Source of the DNA: Magnetococcales bacterium
Lineage (GTDB): Bacteria; Pseudomonadota; Magnetococcia; Magnetococcales; Magnetaquicoccaceae
DNA length: 64,000 bases
Direction: 5' to 3'
Assembly: GCA_015231755.1 (NCBI GenBank)
Contig: JADGAZ010000005.1
Coordinates: 1-64,000, forward strand
Position numbers and translations under genes: made by a program
The notes under the pieces: generated by a model
What the model was told of the DNA's origin: nothing
The model's database searches: none
What the model saw: the letters and a program-made list of their open reading frames with translations, nothing else
Shown here: positions 27,749-35,270 of the stretch, piece by piece
Layout of the letters: every line of letters begins with the position of its first letter
Numbering within the stretch: the first letter of the stretch is position 1

Positions 27749-28756
27749 GTGGGTTCACCGAAAGACCTCAACCAACCTGAAATTTATGTCAGCGCCCTGG
27801 TTCGGGCTGCGCAATTGAACAATGTCGATGCGCTGACCCGCTGGCTGGCCGATGACGAGCAGGCCGAGGCCGGTCCATTTTACAAGTGGTTCCGGTATTT
27901 CGCCGAGCGCCTGATGGCCATGGCGCCGAGTCCCGAACACGGTTTCGCGGCCCGACCCATCCGTCCCGTGGCCCCGCCCAAGATCGGTCGCAACGATATC
28001 TGTCCTTGCGGCTCGGGCAAGAAGTTCAAACAGTGTCATCTGGAGTCCGAGCAATCCGTGGCCTGGAAGATCGGTTCTCCCACGCCGATGATGCGGGCCA
28101 TGGCCGCCTCCCAGATCATTCAGGGGTTGTCGCTGGATGTGCTCGACGAGGTGCCTTTGGACAAATGTGCGCCCCTGGTGCTGGCGGAAATGGCAGCAGC
28201 CTATCAGAAAGAAGGGGAGTTGGATACCGCTTTGACGCTGCTCAAGCGCATGCTGGACGGGGACCGGGAAGATCCCTTCCTGTTGATCGACTACTGGATC
28301 GCCCGTTACGCCGAATGGCTGGTGGATGCGGGCTTGCAGGACGAAGGGGAACGGTTCCTGATCGACGAATACAAGAATCTGCGCAAGATCGAAGCTTGGC
28401 AGGTGGCCCAGAAGCTGGCGGCCTTCTACATCGACCAGGGCAACCTGGAAGGGGCGGAGAGCTGGGTGGATATCGCCATGGAGGGCAGACCGGACAATCC
28501 ATTCAATCACTATCTGCGGGGTTTGTTGCGCCATGGCAGCGAGCAGTGGGACGAGGCAGCAGCCTCTTACGAGCGTGCCCAGGAGTTGAGCGCCGGTTTC
28601 CGGGAGCAGGAGCAGGCCTACATGGCGGAACTGGTGGCCGAATCCCTGGAGCGCGCCCGCAACCGTCAGCCGTTGATGGAAGAGGACGGGGAGGATGAGG
28701 AGGGCGAGGCGATGGAACAGCCGCCGTTGACGGGTCCGGACGGGGAGGATCGCTGA
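27749..28756 (+). CDS. SEC-C motif protein with TPR-like repeats
   Basis: 335 residues from a GTG at 27749, which has AAGGAG seven bases upstream; the frame is open to 27617 but without a ribosome site. The SEC-C zinc motif, residues 80-97, reads GRNDICPCGSGKKFKQCH, the same motif as at the SecA C terminus, where it contacts SecB and ribosomes. Residues about 145-300 look like TPR-type helical hairpins. The tail is acidic (EEDGEDEEGEAME). The stop overlaps the aspS start by one base (TGATG), so the two are likely coupled. A role near translation or protein export is inferred only. Confidence 0.75.
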   Translation: MGSPKDLNQPEIYVSALVRAAQLNNVDALTRWLADDEQAEAGPFYKWFRYFAERLMAMAPSPEHGFAARPIRPVAPPKIGRNDICPCGSGKKFKQCHLESEQSVAWKIGSPTPMMRAMAASQIIQGLSLDVLDEVPLDKCAPLVLAEMAAAYQKEGELDTALTLLKRMLDGDREDPFLLIDYWIARYAEWLVDAGLQDEGERFLIDEYKNLRKIEAWQVAQKLAAFYIDQGNLEGAESWVDIAMEGRPDNPFNHYLRGLLRHGSEQWDEAAASYERAQELSAGFREQEQAYMAELVAESLERARNRQPLMEEDGEDEEGEAMEQPPLTGPDGEDR

Positions 28757-30564
28757 TGGAGCGCAGTCATTATTGCAACGACGTGCGTGAGACCCTGGTG
28801 GGTCAGCGGGTGGTGCTGTGCGGTTGGGTGAACCGGCGTCGGGATCACGGGGGGGTGATTTTTGTCGATCTGCGGGACCGGACCGGTCTGGTGCAGGTGG
28901 TGTTCAGCCCCGATGAACACAGCACGGTCCACAGCGAAGCCCATCAGTTGCGCAGCGAGTATGTGGTGCATCTTTCCGGGGAGGTGGCCCGTCGTCCCGC
29001 CGAGACCGAAAACACCAAACTGCCCACCGGTTTGATCGAGGTACGGGTGGATCGGTTGACCATTCTCAACGCCTCCCAGCCTTTGCCGTTCCAACTCGAC
29101 GAGGAGGTGGGGGAAGGGGTGCGTCTGACCCATCGTTTTCTGGATCTGCGCCGTCCGATGATGCAGCGCAACCTGATGACCCGTCACCGGGCCATGCAGT
29201 CCATGCGGCGCACCCTGGACGAGTGCGGATTCCTGGAACTCGAAACCCCCATGCTCACCCGCAGCACCCCCGAAGGTGCCCGGGACTATCTGGTGCCTTC
29301 CCGGGTCAATCCTGGGGAGTTCTATGCCCTGCCCCAGTCTCCCCAGTTGTTCAAGCAGTTGTTGATGATCTCCGGGTTTGACCGCTATTTCCAGATCACC
29401 CGCTGTTTCCGGGATGAGGATCTGCGGGCCGACCGGCAGCCGGAGTTCACCCAGGTGGATCTGGAGATGAGCTTTGTGGATTCGGATCAGGTGATCGGTC
29501 TGGTGGAAGGGTTGGTGGCGCGGCTGTTTCAGGAGGTGCTGGGGGTGACCCTGCCCGCTCCGTTCCCCCGCATGACCTATGACGAAGCCATGGCCCGTTA
29601 TGGTCTGGACGCCCCGGATACCCGCATCCGCATGGAGTTGACCGATCTGACCCCGTTGCTGCGGGAGACCCAGTTCAAGGTGTTCGCCCAGGTGGCCCAG
29701 ATGACCGGTTTGCGGGGCCAGCAGGGGGCCATCAAGGTGTTGCGGGTGCCCGGCGGGGCCTCCATGACCCGCAAGGAGATCGATACCTATACGGAATTCG
29801 TCTCCATCTACGGGGCTAAGGGGTTGGCCTATATCAAGATCAACGGTCCCTGGCAGGAGGGGGGATGGCAATCTCCCATCGTCAAGTTTTTCTCCGAAGC
29901 CGAATTGGCCGCCATCGCCGCCGCCACCGGAGTGCAGACGGGGGATCTGCTTTTCTTTGGCGCCGACCGGCTCAAGGTGGTCAACGAGGCGTTGGGGCGT
30001 CTGCGGGTCAAGGTGGGGCGGGAACTGAACCTGATGGACGAGATTCCGTTTTCCTTCGCCTGGGTCACGGAGTTTCCCTTGCTGGAGTGGGACGAGGAGG
30101 CCAAACGGTTTTCGGCGGTGCATCATCCCTTCACCGCCCCCATGGTGGAGGATTTCGCCAACCTGGAAGGCCAGGGGGGCGCGGGAGTGGACACGGTTCG
30201 TTCCCAGGCTTATGACCTGGTGCTCAACGGCAGCGAAGTGGGGGGGGGATCGATCCGTATCCACGACCCGGCCATGCAGCGGCGCATGCTGGAACTGCTG
30301 AACATCGGTCCGGAAGAAGCCGAGGAGAAGTTCGGATTCCTGTTGCGCGCCTTAGAGTTCGGCGCGCCGCCCCACGGTGGATTGGCCCTGGGCATGGATC
30401 GTTTGCTGGCCATGATGGTGGGAGCCGACTCCATCCGGGATGTGATCGCCTTCCCCAAAACCCAGAAGGCCGCCTGTCCGTTGACACAGGCCCCCTCGGT
30501 GGTGGATGCCGCCCAGTTGCGCGAACTCCATCTGCGCAGCACCGTCCGGCCTCGGGGAGAGTAG
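28756..30564 (+). CDS. aspS: Aspartyl-tRNA synthetase
   Basis: 602 residues, bacterial-type class-II synthetase. The N-terminal anticodon-binding OB fold includes GWVNRRRDHGGVIFVDLRD; motif 2 is ITRCFRDEDLRADRQPEFTQ; motif 3 is GLALGMDRL; the insertion (GAD) domain lies between about 290 and 420. It charges tRNA-Asp. Whether it also charges tRNA-Asn cannot be told here. GGGGAGG (28742-28748) provides the ribosome site within the upstream gene. It is followed by 339 bp without a gene. Confidence 0.96.
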   Translation: MERSHYCNDVRETLVGQRVVLCGWVNRRRDHGGVIFVDLRDRTGLVQVVFSPDEHSTVHSEAHQLRSEYVVHLSGEVARRPAETENTKLPTGLIEVRVDRLTILNASQPLPFQLDEEVGEGVRLTHRFLDLRRPMMQRNLMTRHRAMQSMRRTLDECGFLELETPMLTRSTPEGARDYLVPSRVNPGEFYALPQSPQLFKQLLMISGFDRYFQITRCFRDEDLRADRQPEFTQVDLEMSFVDSDQVIGLVEGLVARLFQEVLGVTLPAPFPRMTYDEAMARYGLDAPDTRIRMELTDLTPLLRETQFKVFAQVAQMTGLRGQQGAIKVLRVPGGASMTRKEIDTYTEFVSIYGAKGLAYIKINGPWQEGGWQSPIVKFFSEAELAAIAAATGVQTGDLLFFGADRLKVVNEALGRLRVKVGRELNLMDEIPFSFAWVTEFPLLEWDEEAKRFSAVHHPFTAPMVEDFANLEGQGGAGVDTVRSQAYDLVLNGSEVGGGSIRIHDPAMQRRMLELLNIGPEEAEEKFGFLLRALEFGAPPHGGLALGMDRLLAMMVGADSIRDVIAFPKTQKAACPLTQAPSVVDAAQLRELHLRSTVRPRGE

Positions 30565-30675
30565 GCGGAGGCGCTCTTTCTGACTTTTGTTGGTATGATA
30601 TTTGCGAGCCAATCCTTAGCCGGATGAGCGGGATGGTGTTTCGGGATTGGTTTTTTGACGGTTGTGATCGATGCG

Positions 30676-30703
30676 ACCACCCGGTGGGCGATCACCGGGT
30701 GGT
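30676..30703. promoter_or_regulatory. Perfect 11-bp palindrome upstream of the CBS gene
   Basis: ACCACCCGGTG (30676-30686) and CACCGGGTGGT (30693-30703) are separated by GGCGAT. No T-run follows on either strand, so an operator or RNA hairpin is more likely than a terminator. It lies in the 339-bp gap 30565-30903, about 200 bp before the CBS gene and 110 bp after aspS. Nothing else is clear in that gap. Confidence 0.4.
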
Positions 30704-30903
30704 GATTACGGGGAGGGAGCTGCATGATTCTGGTTTTTCATGCACACCCGAAGGTCAGGGGCGTTTTTGTGCCGGAGCGTTTTTTTCAATGACTGGAAGG
30801 GTCCCCTCCGGGTAAGATCGAACCGATTCAAGCGGAAACAAAAGAATCGGTCGGAGCCGGAGCATTCGGACGAAACGACACTTTCGAGAACAGGTCGCCA
30901 ACC

Positions 30904-31410
30904 ATGTCATGCAGGATCACGTCGGTCATTCAGGATAGTGTCGCCACCGTCAACCAGTACCGCACCGTGTCGGAAGGTGTGGACATCATGGTGTCGCGGG
31001 GTGGTGGTTCCCTGGTGGTGATGGAAGGGAGCGCCGTGGTCGGCTATTTCTCGGAACGGGATCTGCTGGTGCGGGTGGTGGGCAAGAAACGGGATCCGTT
31101 CCGTACCCCGATCCATGAGGTGATGACCCGGGATCTGGTGCGGGTGGAGTTCGACACCACCTGCAAGGCGAGTCTCAACCTGATGAAAGAACACCGCATC
31201 CGCCATTTGCTGGTGTTCGACGGACAGCGCTTCATGGGGGTGGTCTCCATGCGGGATATCGCCGCCATGATGACCCGGGCGGTGAGTTATTCCGATCTCA
31301 CCGTGAATGTGGTGGGTGGGGTGGTGCTGGTGGTGGTGTTGTCGGTGATCGGTTTTCTGATTTATCTGGTTCCCGACATGATGGGATTTGTGCGGCGCTT
31401 TTTCGCCTGA
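30904..31410 (+). CDS. CBS-domain pair protein with a C-terminal membrane anchor
   Basis: 168 residues. Two CBS motifs fill residues about 5-125 (VVGYFSERDLL and HLLVFDGQRFMGVVSMRD are the typical second strands). One membrane helix (VVGGVVLVVVLSVIGFLIYLV) lies near the C terminus, ending FVRRFFA. CBS pairs bind adenine nucleotides and tune the activity of attached or partner proteins. There is no other domain, so this is probably a membrane-tethered sensor for an unknown partner. The start has a weak AGG-type ribosome site. An 11-bp palindrome lies upstream. Confidence 0.82.
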   Translation: MSCRITSVIQDSVATVNQYRTVSEGVDIMVSRGGGSLVVMEGSAVVGYFSERDLLVRVVGKKRDPFRTPIHEVMTRDLVRVEFDTTCKASLNLMKEHRIRHLLVFDGQRFMGVVSMRDIAAMMTRAVSYSDLTVNVVGGVVLVVVLSVIGFLIYLVPDMMGFVRRFFA

Positions 31411-31455
31411 ATCGGCTGGCCGGCGCCGCACGGTTTGAAGAGGGCTTAAGGGGGT

Positions 31456-31881
31456 TCAGCACTGGACCCAGGGCAGTCCGCGAAAACGCCAGCCGTTGAC
31501 GCTGGAACGGTGATGCTGCTCGTCCCGATCCCCCTCGAACCCTTCCAGGACGTGGTAGACGGACGAAAACCCTTCCTGGATCAGACGGTTGCCTGCGTCG
31601 ATGGAACGGTGCCCGGAACGGCAGATCAATACGATGGTGCGGGTTTTGTCTTTGGCCGTGCGGGTGATATCCGGGACAAAATCAGGATTCAACTCAAAAT
31701 CCGGGGCGTCTTGCCAGGGAATGTTGATCACACCCTTCGGGCAGCCGACGAAAAAATGTTCCACCTCGGAGCGGATGTCGATGAAAAGCGTGTCCGGCTT
31801 GGATACCAACTGGAACGCTTCGGCTGGCGTCAGATGTCCAAGCTGGGGATCGGATGGACTGTGGGGGGCGGATGGCAGCAT
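31456..31881 (-). CDS. Rhodanese-like sulfurtransferase
   Basis: 141 residues, a single rhodanese domain with the active-site loop VLICRSGHRS (Cys87) and the entry motif LFIDIRSEVEH. Such domains move sulfane sulfur through a cysteine persulfide. AAGGAG lies nine bases before the ATG at 31881; the frame is open to 31947 but has no ribosome site there. The protein is convergent with the CBS gene and has no signal peptide, so it is cytoplasmic. The physiological acceptor is unknown. Confidence 0.9.
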   Translation of the reverse strand: MLPSAPHSPSDPQLGHLTPAEAFQLVSKPDTLFIDIRSEVEHFFVGCPKGVINIPWQDAPDFELNPDFVPDITRTAKDKTRTIVLICRSGHRSIDAGNRLIQEGFSSVYHVLEGFEGDRDEQHHRSSVNGWRFRGLPWVQC

Positions 31882-32085
31882 GCGAGAGGTCTCCTTGGGA
31901 AAGATCGATGGTTCATGAGGGCATCCCGCGGGGGGATTGGATTTCATGCCGATGGATGTGATCGGTTTTACGGGTGGACCCTTCCGGTCCGGTTGTTTTG
32001 AAATGGCGTCCAGGACGCTTTTTCAAGAGGTAAACCGGATGCGTGGTTCCGTCAAGCGGCTTTGGCACATGACCGGCGAAATGAC

Positions 32086-32748
32086 ATGAGCATGAACGTA
32101 AATAAACGTAAACAGAGTGTCCGGGGGAATGGCTATGATCGGTCCACCGAGCGCAGCGAACGACCCGGTCGTCCCTCGATCCTGGCCAATCAGAATATCC
32201 AGCCGAAAAAAGGCAACCGACTCCAGGAAATCCATTTGGCGGCCTCCCGGGTCGAACGGTCCCAGGGGCGGGATGCGGTGCGTCGCCGTCCGGTGGTGAC
32301 CTCCCCCAGTCAGCCCATCGGCGTGCGCCTCTTCGAAGAAGGGGTGGTGATCGCCGCCGGACTCTCCCTGATCGTCAAGAACGGCATCAGCCATATCGCC
32401 GGCTGGATCCGCGATGGCCGGGAACTGGTCAGTGGTTACGGCCAGTCCCGATCCCAACCCTGGGACCGGGAGATGGTCGAAGAACCCGAAGAGGAGATCT
32501 GGCGCGACGATGCCCAGACCATGCAAGGCGGCGCTTTGCGTCTGATCGGTCGTCCTGCGGAAGACGACTCCCTGCCGGATGAGAGCGAATCCTTGTGCGA
32601 TGCCACGGAATCCCCATTGCGCCAGGAAGTGGAACGGAATAAAGTTCAAAGTTTGGACGCCGAAGAGCAGGGCTTGTCGGAAGAGCAACTGGAGGACCAG
32701 GCCGGCGCCTTGCGCGCCCGCTTGCACGACGCATCGCGGCTGGGCTGA
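32086..32748 (+). CDS. Unknown charged protein upstream of the kinase
   Basis: 220 residues from the ATG at 32086 (a second in-frame ATG is at 32092). The N-terminal third is basic and Arg/Ser-rich, a hydrophobic stretch (GVVIAAGLSLIVKNGISHIAG) lies near residue 90, and the C-terminal half is acidic with a Glu/Gln-rich helix (LDAEEQGLSEEQLEDQ). I recognise no family. It lies 81 bp before the Ser/Thr kinase on the same strand, so it may be its substrate or partner. The ribosome site is poor, and codon use fits the surrounding genes. Confidence 0.55.
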   Translation: MSMNVNKRKQSVRGNGYDRSTERSERPGRPSILANQNIQPKKGNRLQEIHLAASRVERSQGRDAVRRRPVVTSPSQPIGVRLFEEGVVIAAGLSLIVKNGISHIAGWIRDGRELVSGYGQSRSQPWDREMVEEPEEEIWRDDAQTMQGGALRLIGRPAEDDSLPDESESLCDATESPLRQEVERNKVQSLDAEEQGLSEEQLEDQAGALRARLHDASRLG

Positions 32749-32829
32749 TTCACGGATGCGCTCGGGACTCTGCAACTCCCTGCGCTGGAGTGTCCGCATT
32801 TTGGAACCCGTACCATCCGGCAAGAACTC

Positions 32830-34797
32830 ATGAATTCCGAATCCTTCAGCAGCGCGCTGCCTCCCGGGTCGAAACTGCTTTGGTTTGAGATCATCCGGGT
32901 CCTGGGCAAGGGCGGGTTCGGGATCACCTATCTGGGGCGGGATACCAATCAAAACCAGGTGGTGGCCATCAAGGAATATCTGCCCACCGTCTTCGCCTCC
33001 CGTCGCGGGGGCAGTGAAGTGCTTCCCAACTCTCCCGAAGACAAAAAAACCTTTGACTGGGGTCTGGACAGCTTTCTCAAAGAGGCCCAGATCGTGGCCC
33101 GTTTCCGCCATCCGAGCATTGTGCGGGTGGTGAGTTTCTTCCGCAACGCCAATACCGCCTACATGGTCATGGAGTACGTGGAAGGGGAAGGGTTGGACGC
33201 CATTCTCAAGCGGCGCAAGGTGCTGCCGGAAGCGGCCATCAAACGCATTCTTCCCCCCCTGCTCGACGGCCTGGAACTGCTGCACAAAGCCGCTTTCATC
33301 CATCGGGATCTCAAGCCCCCCAATATTTTGATCCGCGCCGATGGTTCCCCGGTGATTCTCGACTTCGGCTCGGCCCGTCAGTCCGTGGCGGGTCAGGGGG
33401 ATCAGATGACCAGCCTGTTGAGTCTGGGCTACTCCCCCTTCGAGCAGTATGACTCCTCCGGGGATCGTCAGGGGCCCTGGTCGGATATCTATGCCATGGG
33501 AGGGGTGCTGTACCGCTGCATCACCGGTGACAAACCGGTGGATGCCTCCCAGCGCATCGCCGCCCGTCTGCGTTGCGAACCCGATCCGGTGAAACCGGCG
33601 GTGGAGATGGGACGTGGACGTTATTCCCCCGGCTTTCTCAAGGCGGTGGACTGGGCCTTGATGGTGCTGGAAAAGGAACGTCCCCAGTCCGTGAGCGAAT
33701 GGCGCGCCATGCTGCTGGGGGAGTCTTCCGCCGCGTCCGCCGAGGCGTCGGGGGATACGACCGTTCTGACCAGCCTGCGCCCCCCGGAAGCGGGTGTGGT
33801 GGGGGGCGGGGGGGATGGGGTGGCCCGCAAGAAAAGCAGTTGGCGCAGCTTCATCGCCTCGATGAACGAATTTGCCACCCAGGTCAATCCCGAAGAGGTC
33901 AATGCCCGCAAGACCGTGGTGTTGCGGCCCACCCGGGGGGATCTGGCCAATCCCGTCGCCACTTCATCCGAAACCCAAGTAGTGTCCCCGGCGACGGCCA
34001 CCCGACTCCAGGAGAGCAACACCTCTTACAGCATGCCTGGTCCTCCCCCGGTCGCGCCGCCGCCTCCCCCCCGGAAACGGGGAGCCGTCTGGGTGGATCC
34101 TTTGACCCGCATGGAGTTTTTGTGGCTGCCCGGCGGTGTCTTCAAGATGGGTTCTTCCCTGGGAGAGTCGGGCCGACGGTCCGACGAAATGCCTCAACAT
34201 GAAGTGCGGCTGGATGGATTCTGGATCAGCAAACATCTGGTCACCTGGGGCCGCTGGAACCGGGTGATGGGGGATTATCCACCGGGGATGTATCGGGAGA
34301 GCAAGATCAATCATCCGGTGGCCCGGGTCTCCTGGACCGATGTGCAGAAGTTCGTGCGTCAGTTCAGCCGTCTGCTGGGGGAGAATTTCAATTTGCGCCT
34401 GCCCACCGAGGCGGAATGGGAGTACGCGGCTCGGGCCGGTCTCGACGCCCCTTTCATCACCGGGGATGAGGATCACTGGAGTCTGACCGATTACGCCTGG
34501 GTGAAAAGCAATGCCGGCGGCCAGTCCCGTCCCGTGGGGGAGAAGCGCCCCAACGATTGGGGACTCTACGACATGGCGGGCAATGTGCGGGAGTGGACCG
34601 AGGATCGTTTCCAGGCCGAGGTTTCCACCCGTGGGGTGGCGGTCAATCCCCACGGCGGCACCGTGGATGACGCCCGGGTGGTGCGGGGCAGCGGTTTCAT
34701 GTGCATGGCCAAGGAGTGCCGTACCGCCCGTCGCATGCGGGTGGAGCCGTTTGCCTCTTATGACGATCTGGGCTTTCGGCTGGTGCGCCTCGCCTGA
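32830..34797 (+). CDS. Ser/Thr protein kinase fused to a formylglycine-generating-enzyme-like domain
   Basis: 655 residues. The N-terminal Hanks-type kinase is complete: glycine loop LGKGGFGITYLG (25-36), Lys48 in VAIKEYLP, catalytic Asp160 in HRDLKPPNIL and DFG at 178-180. A Pro-rich linker (PPPVAPPPPPRKRG) leads to a C-terminal SUMF1/FGE-type domain from about 415, with FLWLPGGVFKMGS, LPTEAEWEYAARAG and GLYDMAGNVREWTED. Cys625 and Cys630 have the CxxxxC spacing of the copper-binding cysteine pair of true formylglycine-generating enzymes. There is no membrane helix. Likely a cytoplasmic signalling kinase; the FGE-like domain may be catalytic or a binding module. Confidence 0.9.
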   Translation: MNSESFSSALPPGSKLLWFEIIRVLGKGGFGITYLGRDTNQNQVVAIKEYLPTVFASRRGGSEVLPNSPEDKKTFDWGLDSFLKEAQIVARFRHPSIVRVVSFFRNANTAYMVMEYVEGEGLDAILKRRKVLPEAAIKRILPPLLDGLELLHKAAFIHRDLKPPNILIRADGSPVILDFGSARQSVAGQGDQMTSLLSLGYSPFEQYDSSGDRQGPWSDIYAMGGVLYRCITGDKPVDASQRIAARLRCEPDPVKPAVEMGRGRYSPGFLKAVDWALMVLEKERPQSVSEWRAMLLGESSAASAEASGDTTVLTSLRPPEAGVVGGGGDGVARKKSSWRSFIASMNEFATQVNPEEVNARKTVVLRPTRGDLANPVATSSETQVVSPATATRLQESNTSYSMPGPPPVAPPPPPRKRGAVWVDPLTRMEFLWLPGGVFKMGSSLGESGRRSDEMPQHEVRLDGFWISKHLVTWGRWNRVMGDYPPGMYRESKINHPVARVSWTDVQKFVRQFSRLLGENFNLRLPTEAEWEYAARAGLDAPFITGDEDHWSLTDYAWVKSNAGGQSRPVGEKRPNDWGLYDMAGNVREWTEDRFQAEVSTRGVAVNPHGGTVDDARVVRGSGFMCMAKECRTARRMRVEPFASYDDLGFRLVRLA

Positions 34798-34868
34798 AAC
34801 CGGATCCGGGTTGGGGGTACCCTCTACCCTCTTTTGCCCGGCACGGAGGTGATCCGTGGTCTTATGGT

Positions 34869-35189
34869 TTATGCTTCTTCGCTTTCAAAATCCAGTCCCA
34901 CGCCCCTTGGATTGATCCGGGCCACGGTGCAGGGAAACGATACCTCGTAGGTGGATCCCCCTTCTTTCATTTCCAGAAAAACCACCCCTTTGTCCCCGAC
35001 TCTGAGTTCATCCGTGGGCATGTCCGACTCCATGAAGGCGCCGCTCATGCTCACATCCGCCGTGAATCCGGAAACGCTCTGACCCAGGGCGACTTCCAGG
35101 CGGATCTTGGTGTGAAACGGGAACCGGGCCTCGGTTCTGGGGCGTTCGGGTATCCCGGATGGGGTGGAGGGGGGCGGTTCCGGGGTCAT
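34869..35189 (-). CDS. PilZ-domain c-di-GMP-binding protein
   Basis: 106 residues, essentially one PilZ domain. The two c-di-GMP-binding elements are present: an RxxxR motif (RTEAR) and, about 25 residues later, DVSMSG, which fits (D/N)xSxxG. AGGAG lies eight bases before the ATG at 35189. The protein would respond to c-di-GMP, whose turnover may be served by the HD-GYP-like protein elsewhere in the window. It is convergent with the kinase and follows pepN transcription at a distance of 81 bp. Confidence 0.85.
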   Translation of the reverse strand: MTPEPPPSTPSGIPERPRTEARFPFHTKIRLEVALGQSVSGFTADVSMSGAFMESDMPTDELRVGDKGVVFLEMKEGGSTYEVSFPCTVARINPRGVGLDFESEEA

Positions 35190-35270
35190 GGGCGCAACTC
35201 CTGCGTGTGAGAAGGGGTGAGGTGTAATCCGGTGGCCGTTATTGTGGACCGATTCGGTATGCCCGCGCAA

